Both the position numbers and the translations under genes were made by a program. A DNA stretch of 64,000 nucleotides from Streptomyces sp. MBT65. Its GTDB lineage: Bacteria > Actinomycetota > Actinomycetes > Streptomycetales > Streptomycetaceae. Shown here in pieces: positions 1 through 7,495 of the stretch. Positions within the stretch are counted from its first letter, which is position 1. Every line of letters begins with the position of its first letter. The stretch lies in NCBI RefSeq assembly GCF_016612545.1, contig NZ_JAENRY010000007.1, positions 1 to 64,000 of the forward strand, written 5' to 3'. Under the pieces are notes generated by a model. It ran no database searches. It was not told the DNA's origin and saw only the letters and a list, made by a program, of their open reading frames with translations.

Positions 1-77
1 ACGAACCGCCCCGTCGTCCAGGTCCGACTGGCCGATGCCGGCGACCTGTTCATGACCTGGACGACGGGGCGGTTCGT
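1..77. repeat. Perfect 24-bp inverted repeat at the left edge
   Basis: Bases 1-24 (starting ACGAACCGCCCC) are the exact reverse complement of bases 54-77, separated by 29 bases. The repeat lies inside the TPR reading frame. A 24-bp perfect fold-back in coding DNA at the very first base suggests an assembly-edge artefact, although a genuine hairpin cannot be excluded. Confidence 0.85.
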
Positions 78-1718
78 CAGATCGACGGTGATCCAGAACG
101 GCACCGCGTCCTCGTGCGCGATCCGCCGGTGATAGCGGAACTCGGCCGCCGCGATGTACTCCTGCAGCGCGACGCGGCCCGGCCCCGACTGTGCCGACAT
201 CCGCACCTTCGGCGGCGGCGCGACCCGCAGCCCGACCGAGGCGGCGGCCTCCGCCGCGACCCCGCCGAGCGCAATGGCGCCCTCGGCGCGGTCGTACGCG
301 TCCATGACCTTCATGGCCGCACTCGGGAACACCGACGTGGGGTCCTCGACCGGCTCGGAGGGCGACGTACGTTCCAGCGCCAACAAGGCACCCGCGCACC
401 GGTGTTCCGCCAGCTCGAAGAGCAGGCCCTGGTCCTGTCGGCGGATCGCGAGACGGAACGCCAACTGCATCGCCTCGTCGGCCAGTTCGAGCCACTGGCT
501 GCGCGCGTGGGCGGTCGCGAAGTCGTAGCGTGCCGCCTCCAGGGCCAGCGCGGCGGGCAGGGCGAGGGAGAGCGCGTTGCCGATCGACTCCGACTCGCGG
601 TCGCCGTGGTCCGTCCGGTTCAGGTTGTCCTCAAGGGTGCGGGCGAGCATGAGGTCGACCTGCGCGCACCGCTCGTACACCTCGCGCTCCTGATACACGT
701 CCCGGGCGGCCTGGGCCAGCCGCTTCATCTCGTCGATGTCGCCCCGCTCATAGGCGTGTTGGGCGCCCAGCAGCATGGTGTCGGCGGCGGCGATCGACGC
801 GCCGAGCCGCTCGAACCGGGCCAGGCTCGCCGCCAGCAGCTCCTCCGCGCCGATGGTGTCGCCGCGCCGGCCGGCGAGAAAGGCCCGCGCCTGCTCACAG
901 ACCGCGAGGTCCCCGAACCGCCGCTGCCCCTCGAAGAACGCGGACGCCTCGGCGAACAACCGCTCCGCCAGGTCGAGTTCACCCCGGTGCAGCGCGGCGT
1001 ACGCCCGATGCGCGAGCAGCACCCGCTGCTCACCGGTGTCTCCCGACGCCCGGAAGTGGTCCTCCGCACGGGCGAAGAAGTCCTCGGCCGCCTCGAACCG
1101 CCCGGTCGAGGAGCAGATCAGACCCAGGGCGACCAACAGCCGGGGGACGGTCTCCACCGCCGTCTCCGGAGTGGTGGCCAGCAGCGCCGACGCCTGTTCC
1201 TCGGCGGCTCCCCACTCGCCCCGTTCCATCAGCAAGTGCACGCGGGTCAGGCCGAGTTCGGAGGTGCGCAGCCCGTCGGGGTCGTCGAACTCCGGCAGCC
1301 GGAGGGCCGCCTCGTCGAGCCGGGCCAGCGCCTCGTCCAGCCGCCCGGTCCTGCGCAGCAGGTCGGCGTCGGCGATCAGCGTCCGCAGCAGCATCTCCAG
1401 CCACAGTTGCCGGCCCTGCGGTCCCATCGGCTCCGCCGCGATGCCGTCGAGCAGCGCGCGGGACCGGGAGTTGGCGTCCTCCGCCCCCGCCGGATCGGTG
1501 GCGACGAGCCGCACACTCGCGATGTTCGCCAGCAGATGCGCGCGCAGGAACCGGACATCCGGCGAGTCCTCGAAGGACTCGGCCAGAGCCAGCAACTCCT
1601 CGTAGACGGCGACCGACGCGTCGAGATCGGCACCGAGCTGATACTCCTCGGCCTGGGCCAGTCCGCTGTCGAAGGGCTCCCCGTAGAGCTGCGCCACCCC
1701 ACCGTTCTCGTTCGGCAT
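1..1718 (-). CDS. TPR-type helical repeat protein, C-terminus cut by window edge
   Basis: The frame starts at ATG 1718 (MPNENGGVAQLYGEPF) and stays open to base 1, giving 572 visible codons. The visible part is rich in Ala, Leu and Glu, with repeated helical pairs typical of tetratricopeptide repeats (for example AEEYQLGADLDASVAVYEEL near the start and LLAHRAYAALHRGELDLAER further on). No signal peptide or membrane segment is seen. Only 3 nt separate it from the stop of the upstream gene, so it is the third gene of a coupled cassette read from 4360. A scaffold or sensor role would be usual for TPR proteins, but the partner is unknown. The last codons lie inside a perfect inverted repeat at the window edge, so the end seen here may not be genuine. 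Confidence 0.7.
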   Translation of the reverse strand, partial: MPNENGGVAQLYGEPFDSGLAQAEEYQLGADLDASVAVYEELLALAESFEDSPDVRFLRAHLLANIASVRLVATDPAGAEDANSRSRALLDGIAAEPMGPQGRQLWLEMLLRTLIADADLLRRTGRLDEALARLDEAALRLPEFDDPDGLRTSELGLTRVHLLMERGEWGAAEEQASALLATTPETAVETVPRLLVALGLICSSTGRFEAAEDFFARAEDHFRASGDTGEQRVLLAHRAYAALHRGELDLAERLFAEASAFFEGQRRFGDLAVCEQARAFLAGRRGDTIGAEELLAASLARFERLGASIAAADTMLLGAQHAYERGDIDEMKRLAQAARDVYQEREVYERCAQVDLMLARTLEDNLNRTDHGDRESESIGNALSLALPAALALEAARYDFATAHARSQWLELADEAMQLAFRLAIRRQDQGLLFELAEHRCAGALLALERTSPSEPVEDPTSVFPSAAMKVMDAYDRAEGAIALGGVAAEAAASVGLRVAPPPKVRMSAQSGPGRVALQEYIAAAEFRYHRRIAHEDAVPFWITVDLTNRPVVQVMNRSPASASRTWTTGRF

Positions 1719-1721
1719 CGG

Positions 1722-2969
1722 TCAGTAGTCCTCATCGGTGGTGGCGGCGGCGATCTCGGCGAGAAACGGCCCCGAAGTCCCCTCGTGCGGCGCAGAGTTG
1801 GGGACGTCGGGCTGCGCCGCTGCCGCGAGCCGTCGCCGGACCAGCGCGCGGATCGCGTCGCGGTCGGCACCCCCGTCAGGACCCGGCCCCGGATCGAAGC
1901 CGGGCAGCAGCACCCCGATCTCGATCCGCGACCGGCCCTCCCCGGCGGTGGACAGCTCCAGGTCCGCCCGCCCGCTCCACACGTCGTCCCGCCGGGCGAG
2001 CGGCACCCGACTCGGGCGACCGGCGTCGACCCCGACCTCCGCGACGAGCAGCGCACCGGCGACGGGCGCCGCGCTGTGCGCGACGACCTCGACCTCGATC
2101 CGTCGTCGCGCGCCGAGCGCGCGGGCGGTCCAGGACACGGCGGTCTCGGAGGCGTCGACGAAGCCGGGCGGGTAGCGGCGCCAGTCGTTGGTTCCCGCGC
2201 CCCGCGCGATCACCCGGCCACCGGTGACGAGCGGATCACCTGCGGCCAGGGCGTAGTCGCCGTGCCGTGCGAACAACGCGGCGGGATCGACCGGAGTGCC
2301 GTCCGCACGGGGCCGGGTCAGGGCCGACCGAAGGCTGCGCAGCTCTCGACCGTCCAACCCGGCGCCGTCCGCCGCGTCGTCGACCGACCGCAGCACACGC
2401 TCCAGCCGACGTGCTGGTTCCGTCGACGGCGGTGTGGCCTGCCACCAGCGGATCAGCGGGTCGAGAGCGGCCCGGTGGTCCTCGATCAACTCGGCCACGC
2501 AGTCGTCGGGTTGATCACCCTCGTCGTCGAAGAGCTGCTGGCACTCGTGCGTGAGCGCGGCCAACTCCAGCCCCAGGACGTCCGGTTCGAGCGCCGGTAT
2601 CCCGTCGAGATGGGACGCCGGCCACCACCGCGCCGCCCAGTGCCCGAAGCCGAGCAGGGCAGCGGCGCCCGCGAGGCCGGTCGGATCCGAGGGAACCCGC
2701 ACATCGGCCGACTCGCCTGCCACGCAGGCCTGCACGGCAGCAGCGGTGCGTTCACCGTAGACCGCCCACAGCCACTGCTGCGCCCGCCCCACGTCATGGA
2801 TCTCCGCCGTGGGCAGCCCGGTCGCCGCGAGAACCGGCCAGGCCAGCACCGCTCCGGCGACATCGAGAACCGCTCGGGTGACGTCAGAAGAGGCACCAGG
2901 ACCGGCGGCGATCCGGATCGTGCCGTCGTCGTCACGGACGACATGGACTTCGACGGAGGCCCGCGCCAT
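1722..2969 (-). CDS. Uncharacterised protein, middle gene of a three-gene cassette
   Basis: This 415-aa protein starts at ATG 2969 (MARASVEVHVVRDDDG). The ATG overlaps the TGA of the upstream gene by one base (TGATG), a strong sign of translational coupling, and decides the start against longer upstream options. The N-terminal third is Trp-rich and helical (FGHWAARWW, LIRWWQA). The C-terminal part looks like a beta-rich domain with many Val and Arg pairs. There is no signal peptide or membrane helix. I do not recognise the family. Its fixed place between another unknown and a TPR protein suggests one complex or pathway. Confidence 0.7.
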   Translation of the reverse strand: MARASVEVHVVRDDDGTIRIAAGPGASSDVTRAVLDVAGAVLAWPVLAATGLPTAEIHDVGRAQQWLWAVYGERTAAAVQACVAGESADVRVPSDPTGLAGAAALLGFGHWAARWWPASHLDGIPALEPDVLGLELAALTHECQQLFDDEGDQPDDCVAELIEDHRAALDPLIRWWQATPPSTEPARRLERVLRSVDDAADGAGLDGRELRSLRSALTRPRADGTPVDPAALFARHGDYALAAGDPLVTGGRVIARGAGTNDWRRYPPGFVDASETAVSWTARALGARRRIEVEVVAHSAAPVAGALLVAEVGVDAGRPSRVPLARRDDVWSGRADLELSTAGEGRSRIEIGVLLPGFDPGPGPDGGADRDAIRALVRRRLAAAAQPDVPNSAPHEGTSGPFLAEIAAATTDEDY

Positions 2970-4360
2970 CACGCACTCCTCGACTCGGCAACGCCTGCTT
3001 CGGCTACGGCAGTTGGGGTTGCCGATGTCGACAGCGTCCGCAGCGCCGACCGCACCCGGGCCCGGTGGTCCATCATCACCGAGCGGGCGACCCCGTCGAG
3101 CACCGCCCAGGCCGACGCGGCATCCGTGAGCGGCGCGTCGCGGACGTCCCGCCCGTGCAACCGCACCCACAGCCGCCGCATGTAGGCGGTCCAGGGCGTA
3201 CGGAGATCCTGCGCGAGGGCGTCCAGCACCCCGCCGTCCGGATCGGGGCGCGGCGAGACGGTCATCCGGCGGGCGCGCAGGACCGAAGCCTCCCTGCGCC
3301 AACGGCTGTTGACGGCTCGGTGCGCCGAGGTGCGGCCCGGCGCGGGCTCCTCGATGCCCAAGGGGTCGAGGCCGACCGCGAGTCGGCCGCCGAGGACGAC
3401 AGCGACGCGCAGACTCTCGTCGTACAGGCCGAGCGGGGCGCAACTACGGCCGACCTCCCACCCGACGAGCTCCGGGACCGTGGGCAGTTCCTCGCGGCGG
3501 GCCGACGACTGGAGCACGACGAAGACCCGCTCGAAGAGTGTGCGGTCCAGCGGCGCGGGCAGGGTGGCCGTCGAGGCACCCCGGCCGACGTGCGGCCGTG
3601 GCGGCAACTGCCGCTCGGTCAGGCCGAGATGGGCCGGTAGTCCGTCCCGCCCCCAGACCCCGCTCGCGTGCGCCCACAGGGCCCGGCCGAGCAGGCCGCC
3701 GTGTCCGCCCTCGACCATGGCCGTGTACGACGGTGAGCTCCTCGGCCCCTCGGCCCCGCCGCAGGCCTCCAGCACCTCACCCGCCAACGCGACCGCAGCG
3801 GCCGTATCGACGGCCGGAACGGACCGACGCCCTTCCCACCCGACAATCAACTCCCGCTCCAGCCGGGCCTGTTGGGTGGCATCTGCCAGATATCGCTTCA
3901 GCGCGTCGACCGTACGGCCGCCGTCCGCGTCCGCGACGTCCTCGACGACGGCCCTGGCCAACGCGCCCGCACCGGCGGCGGGTTCGCCGTGCTCGGCGGC
4001 CAGCTCGAAGCACCGCTGGAAGTACAGATCCTGGGGATTTCCCGCCACGACACCCAGCGCCCGACGGGTCCGCTTGAGCAGCGTGAACCACTGTGCCGTC
4101 GCGAGCAACCGCGTACCGGACTCCCGTATCAGCGCGTCGAGCCGCGCGGCCGGCTCCGGGGCGAGGAAGTCCACCGCGAGGTCGGGACTTAGGCCCGGCC
4201 GGACGATCAACGGCAGCACGATCAGCTTGACCGTCCGGGTCAGCGGGGCGCCACCGGGGCCGCTCAGCGATTCCAGCCCCGGCCCCAGCGCACGCCACGC
4301 ACCGTCGATCACCAGGGCGCGCGGTCGGCGCTCGCCGGTCGGCTGGGTGGGAAGCGGCAT
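2969..4360 (-). CDS. Uncharacterised protein, first gene of a three-gene cassette
   Basis: The protein has 463 aa from ATG 4360 (MPLPTQPTGERRPRALVIDG). No Shine-Dalgarno box is visible in front of this ATG, so a leaderless transcript is possible. Upstream starts would run into the divergent gene at 4488. The middle part is helical with several Trp and a Glu-rich segment (YFQRCFELAAEHGEPAAG). The C-terminus carries basic stretches (SRWRREASVLRARRM). The family is not recognised. Its end overlaps the next start by one base. Divergence from the small protein at 4488 leaves a 127-bp promoter region. Confidence 0.65.
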   Translation of the reverse strand: MPLPTQPTGERRPRALVIDGAWRALGPGLESLSGPGGAPLTRTVKLIVLPLIVRPGLSPDLAVDFLAPEPAARLDALIRESGTRLLATAQWFTLLKRTRRALGVVAGNPQDLYFQRCFELAAEHGEPAAGAGALARAVVEDVADADGGRTVDALKRYLADATQQARLERELIVGWEGRRSVPAVDTAAAVALAGEVLEACGGAEGPRSSPSYTAMVEGGHGGLLGRALWAHASGVWGRDGLPAHLGLTERQLPPRPHVGRGASTATLPAPLDRTLFERVFVVLQSSARREELPTVPELVGWEVGRSCAPLGLYDESLRVAVVLGGRLAVGLDPLGIEEPAPGRTSAHRAVNSRWRREASVLRARRMTVSPRPDPDGGVLDALAQDLRTPWTAYMRRLWVRLHGRDVRDAPLTDAASAWAVLDGVARSVMMDHRARVRSALRTLSTSATPTAVAEAGVAESRSA

Positions 4361-4487
4361 GTCAGGAGGGTACGTCGTCCGAGATCGGGCGGGCGAACCT
4401 GGGATCGGTAGGCGACCGGAGCCACCTAGCGTCCACAGGGACAGCGGGAAACACGGGCATCCGACCCGACCAGAAGGAGAAGCCGAC

Positions 4488-4910
4488 ATGGGAATCTTCG
4501 GGCGTCGCAAGAGCCGCGAGGAGAAAGCCGCCGAGATAGCGGGCCAGGTGGCCAGCGGGAAGGGTTTCTACGGCCGGGCGACCCGCGCCTTCCTCGGCAA
4601 CGAGGACTACGCCAGGGTCCAGCAGTCGATGGGCGCCTACAACTCGGGCCTCGGAGTACAGCAGTTGCTCGCCGCGGGAGCGCCGACCACGACCGCCGTC
4701 GTCGTGTCGATCGCCGACACCGGCCAACTGGTCAACCACGACCCGGTCGTCGACCTGGTCGTCCAGCCCACCGGGAGCACCGAACGGTTCCCCCTGCGGA
4801 CCATCGTCTCCAAGCTGCGGATCCCCCGCACCGGCGACCAGGTCCTGCTGGTGGCCGACCCCGCGAACCCCGGCGGCTACCTCTACGCGGGCGACGGCGT
4901 GACCCCGTGA
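4488..4910 (+). CDS. Small soluble protein with a beta-rich C-terminal domain
   Basis: This 140-aa protein starts at ATG 4488 behind AGAAGGAGA (4472-4480). Residues 1-40 are basic and helical (GIFGRRKSREEKAAEI). The C-terminal half has a strand-rich pattern (TTTAVVVSIADTGQLVNHDP and QVLLVADPANPGGYLYAG) with DTG, a dPvv segment, then G-x-x-v-x-V-x-x-DP. A similar pattern ends the next protein (157 aa), so the two may share a fold. No membrane segment is seen. No function can be assigned. Confidence 0.75.
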   Translation: MGIFGRRKSREEKAAEIAGQVASGKGFYGRATRAFLGNEDYARVQQSMGAYNSGLGVQQLLAAGAPTTTAVVVSIADTGQLVNHDPVVDLVVQPTGSTERFPLRTIVSKLRIPRTGDQVLLVADPANPGGYLYAGDGVTP

Positions 4911-4947
4911 CCGGGACACCACACCTCGACGTGCTCGAATCCCTGAC

Positions 4948-5421
4948 ATGACCGACGAAGGGGTCCGACCCGATCCGGTGCGGATGACCCTGGTCGATCA
5001 CGTCGGCCCGTGGGATGCCGCGGTCCTGTACGTCATCGCCGCGACAGTGTGCCTGTGCGGCCCGGTCATGCTGGGACTCGCCCTCTTCGGGGGCGTGGAC
5101 CTGATGGTCGTCGGCATCGTGTTCACGGTGGTCTTCGTTCCCGTGGGCCTGGGATTCGGGGCCGGCACGGTCAGCGAAAGACGGCAGAACCTGAGGCTCG
5201 ACGCCGTCGGGGTTCCGGCGACCGCCGAGATCACCGACCTGACCGACTTCGACTGGAACGGGGAGGAATCCGGTGTCGAGGTCGGTCTGCGCGTCAGCGG
5301 GCCGGGGCTGCGGACGTTCGAGGCGACCTGGAGACGCGGACACCATCCCGGCCTGCGGGTGGGCCGCACACTCCCGGCCGAGGTGGACTCGGACGGCGGT
5401 CGGTTCCGTGTCCGGCTGTGA
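4948..5421 (+). CDS. Membrane-anchored protein with a C-terminal beta domain
   Basis: This 157-aa protein has two hydrophobic segments near residues 25-50 and 52-72 (LYVIAATVCLCGPVMLGLAL, then LMVVGIVFTVVFVPVGLGFG). A beta-rich soluble domain follows (VPATAEITDLTDFDWNGEE to LPAEVDSDGGRFRVRL). The layout resembles actinobacterial DUF3592-like membrane proteins, though I cannot confirm the family. It lies 37 bp after the 140-aa gene and 44 bp before the next gene, so probably in one operon. The stop falls in a 21-bp tandem duplication. Confidence 0.7.
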   Translation: MTDEGVRPDPVRMTLVDHVGPWDAAVLYVIAATVCLCGPVMLGLALFGGVDLMVVGIVFTVVFVPVGLGFGAGTVSERRQNLRLDAVGVPATAEITDLTDFDWNGEESGVEVGLRVSGPGLRTFEATWRRGHHPGLRVGRTLPAEVDSDGGRFRVRL

Positions 5422-5452
5422 GCGCACGAAGTCCGGTTATGAGCGTATGAAG
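5411..5452 (+). repeat. 21-bp tandem duplication between two genes
   Basis: Bases 5411-5431 (TCCGGCTGTGAGCGCACGAA plus G) are followed at once by a copy at 5432-5452, with 17 of 21 bases identical. The first copy includes the stop codon of the 157-aa gene. The second copy lies just upstream of the Shine-Dalgarno box of the next gene. Confidence 0.8.
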
Positions 5453-5465
5453 GGAGAAGAGAGCG

Positions 5466-6848
5466 ATGCGCAGCCGCACCGGTGTGTTCATCGGCCATCT
5501 GCTGTTCGCGGCGGTCTGCCTCTCGGGGGCTCCGGTCTTCGTCCTCGTCGGGTACTACGCCTGGCCCGACCATCCCGGCTGGGGCTGGCCGGCCCTCGTG
5601 TTCGCCTTCGGACTCGTCGGTACGGCCATGATCCCCGTCACGGCGATCACCGCCACGCGGCAGGCCTATCCCCGGATCACGCGCAGGGACCGCGTGAAGA
5701 AGGCGAGCCATCCGTACCGGGACGACACCTTCGTGATGTGGGCGCCGACGTCCCAACAGGGCCACCCGCAGGCGCAGTTGGTCCGCGCGGACGTACTGGA
5801 GGCGTCGCTCGTCCACTACAGCCCCGACGGCGAGTCGACCTTCACCACCCACGGGGGCAACTACACCCCCGACGAGTTCACACCGCTGATCAAGCTGAGG
5901 ATGCGAGTGCACGACGGCGAGGGGATCGAGGGGTTCGAGGTGACGGGCGAGTGCCGGGTGCCGTCCCTGTGCCTCTCGGCGATCACGGCGGGTCGCCTGG
6001 CGGTACTCGTGGGCCCGGAACGTCCCGGCGCACAGCGAAGGATCACCCCGCAGTGGCCGAGCAGCGCCCTGCTGGCCGGCACGAGAACCTGGCGGGTGAC
6101 CGACCTCGAAGGCCGAACGACCGATGTCACCCGGCGAGTTGACCGCCAGCTCCAGCAGCTGCGGATCTCGCGCGAGGTCGGAGGCATCGCCCTGACCGGC
6201 GACACGATCGACCTCCGGCACCTGGACCCGCACACGGCGGCACGCTACGCCGCCCTGGCCGACCGTCCCGAGGACCAGGCACCGGTGAGCGAGCCGGGCG
6301 AGGAGGCTCGCCGACTCGCGGACCAACTCCCCGGCGAACAGGGGGCGTTCGGCTCGGTGGGCCGACGATGGTCGCGCCGAGGCGGAGTCCTGGTGCGCGG
6401 CCGCTTCCTGGAGATGCGCGCCAGAACCACCTTCCAGGACCACGGCCCCGTCCTCGACACGGTCCTGCGCATCCAACCGGCCGACGGCACACCCCCGTTC
6501 GACGCCGCCCGCCGCCTGACGGTCCCGATGAACTACCTGACAGCCCTCCACCGCACCAAGGAGATCGTCCTCGTCGGCAGCCCCAACGGCAGCTCCTACG
6601 ACGTCGACTGGGCCCGAAGCAACCTCCTCGCGGGCGTCACCGCGGCCACGGTCATCACTCCGGACGGCCAGGAACTCCCGGTGACGGAACAGCCCGACCT
6701 CATCTGGGCCCTGATGAACCTCCTCGCATCGCACGGCATTTCGGTCACGACACCGGTCCTGGACCTCCGCACGCGCCGGACGCACACGGTGGCGGGCGCG
6801 GTGCAGCACTTGGTGCGCGGCCACGTCGAACCCCGCACCTGTGCATGA
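5466..6848 (+). CDS. Large protein with two N-terminal membrane helices
   Basis: The protein has 460 aa from ATG 5466, with AAGGGAGAAGAG upstream. Two hydrophobic segments lie at about residues 7-31 (FIGHLLFAAVCLSGAPVFVL) and 39-60. A long soluble part of about 390 residues follows, with alternating beta segments and no recognised motif. It follows the 157-aa membrane protein and its TGA overlaps the ATG of mftR (ATGA), so mftR may be co-transcribed with this unrelated-looking operon. The function is unknown. Confidence 0.7.
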   Translation: MRSRTGVFIGHLLFAAVCLSGAPVFVLVGYYAWPDHPGWGWPALVFAFGLVGTAMIPVTAITATRQAYPRITRRDRVKKASHPYRDDTFVMWAPTSQQGHPQAQLVRADVLEASLVHYSPDGESTFTTHGGNYTPDEFTPLIKLRMRVHDGEGIEGFEVTGECRVPSLCLSAITAGRLAVLVGPERPGAQRRITPQWPSSALLAGTRTWRVTDLEGRTTDVTRRVDRQLQQLRISREVGGIALTGDTIDLRHLDPHTAARYAALADRPEDQAPVSEPGEEARRLADQLPGEQGAFGSVGRRWSRRGGVLVRGRFLEMRARTTFQDHGPVLDTVLRIQPADGTPPFDAARRLTVPMNYLTALHRTKEIVLVGSPNGSSYDVDWARSNLLAGVTAATVITPDGQELPVTEQPDLIWALMNLLASHGISVTTPVLDLRTRRTHTVAGAVQHLVRGHVEPRTCA

Positions 6849-7489
6849 TGTGCGCTGTGGACGGTGAGAACGATGCGAACGGTGAGCAAGGACAGCGACA
6901 GACCAGGACGGGCCGGCCGCCCGCGACCTCGCGGGCCGCACTCGAACGCGTGGGCTTCGAGCTGTTCGCACGGCAGGGCTTCGACCGGACGACCGTCGAC
7001 GACATCGCCATCGCGGCAGGCATCGGCCGCCGTACCTTCTTCCGCTACTTCGCCTCCAAGAACGACCTGGTGTGGGGTGACTTCGAAGCCGAACTGGTCA
7101 AGCTGGACGGCCTGTTGACGGCGGCCGATCCCGCCGCCCCGATGATGGACGCGCTGCGCGGAGCGGTCGTCGAGTTCAACCGCTTCGACCCGGCGGCCGT
7201 GCCCTGGCACCGGCAGCGCATGGCGCTCATCCTGCGGGTCCCGACCTTGCAGGCCGACTCGACCGTGCGCTACGCCTCGTGGCGTACCCTCGTCACGGAG
7301 TTCGCCGCACAGCGCACCGGCCGGGCGGCCTCGGAGCTGGTGCCCCGGCTGATCGGCCACACCGTCCTGGCCGCGTGCATCGCCGCCTACGAACACTGGC
7401 TGACGGACGAACAGGCAAGCCTCGGAGGCCTGTTGGACCTGGGCCTACGCCAACTCGCGGCCGGCTTCGACGGTCCAGCTCTTCCCTGA
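6845..7489 (+). CDS. mftR: TetR-family regulator of the mycofactocin locus (MftR)
   Basis: This 214-aa protein (ATG 6845 or 6848, tandem ATGATG) has an N-terminal TetR helix-turn-helix at about residues 28-75: LERVGFELFARQGFDRTTVD, then IAIAAGIGRRTFFRYFASKN. The C-terminal ligand domain is divergent. The mycofactocin cluster beside it identifies it as MftR. Known members of this family repress mft genes and respond to long-chain acyl-CoA, which would suit a cluster full of acyl-CoA enzymes. The probable operator is the perfect palindrome GACCGATCGGTC at 9065-9076. It is convergent with mftG, with a 6-bp gap. The start overlaps the upstream stop. Confidence 0.88.
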   Translation: MMCAVDGENDANGEQGQRQTRTGRPPATSRAALERVGFELFARQGFDRTTVDDIAIAAGIGRRTFFRYFASKNDLVWGDFEAELVKLDGLLTAADPAAPMMDALRGAVVEFNRFDPAAVPWHRQRMALILRVPTLQADSTVRYASWRTLVTEFAAQRTGRAASELVPRLIGHTVLAACIAAYEHWLTDEQASLGGLLDLGLRQLAAGFDGPALP

Positions 7490-7495
7490 GGCGAG

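Noticed and set aside
114-3185. Very long plus-strand reading frame (over 1000 codons) opposite the three-gene cassette
   Set aside because: It is an antisense shadow typical of GC-rich DNA. Its translation is low-complexity Arg/Gln/Gly-rich, and the minus-strand frames have coupled starts and better composition.
1-4360. Assignment of the left cassette to a named conflict system (CATRA or VMAP type)
   Set aside because: TPR repeats and tight coupling alone are not enough. No CHAT, vWA or protease motif is visible in the window.
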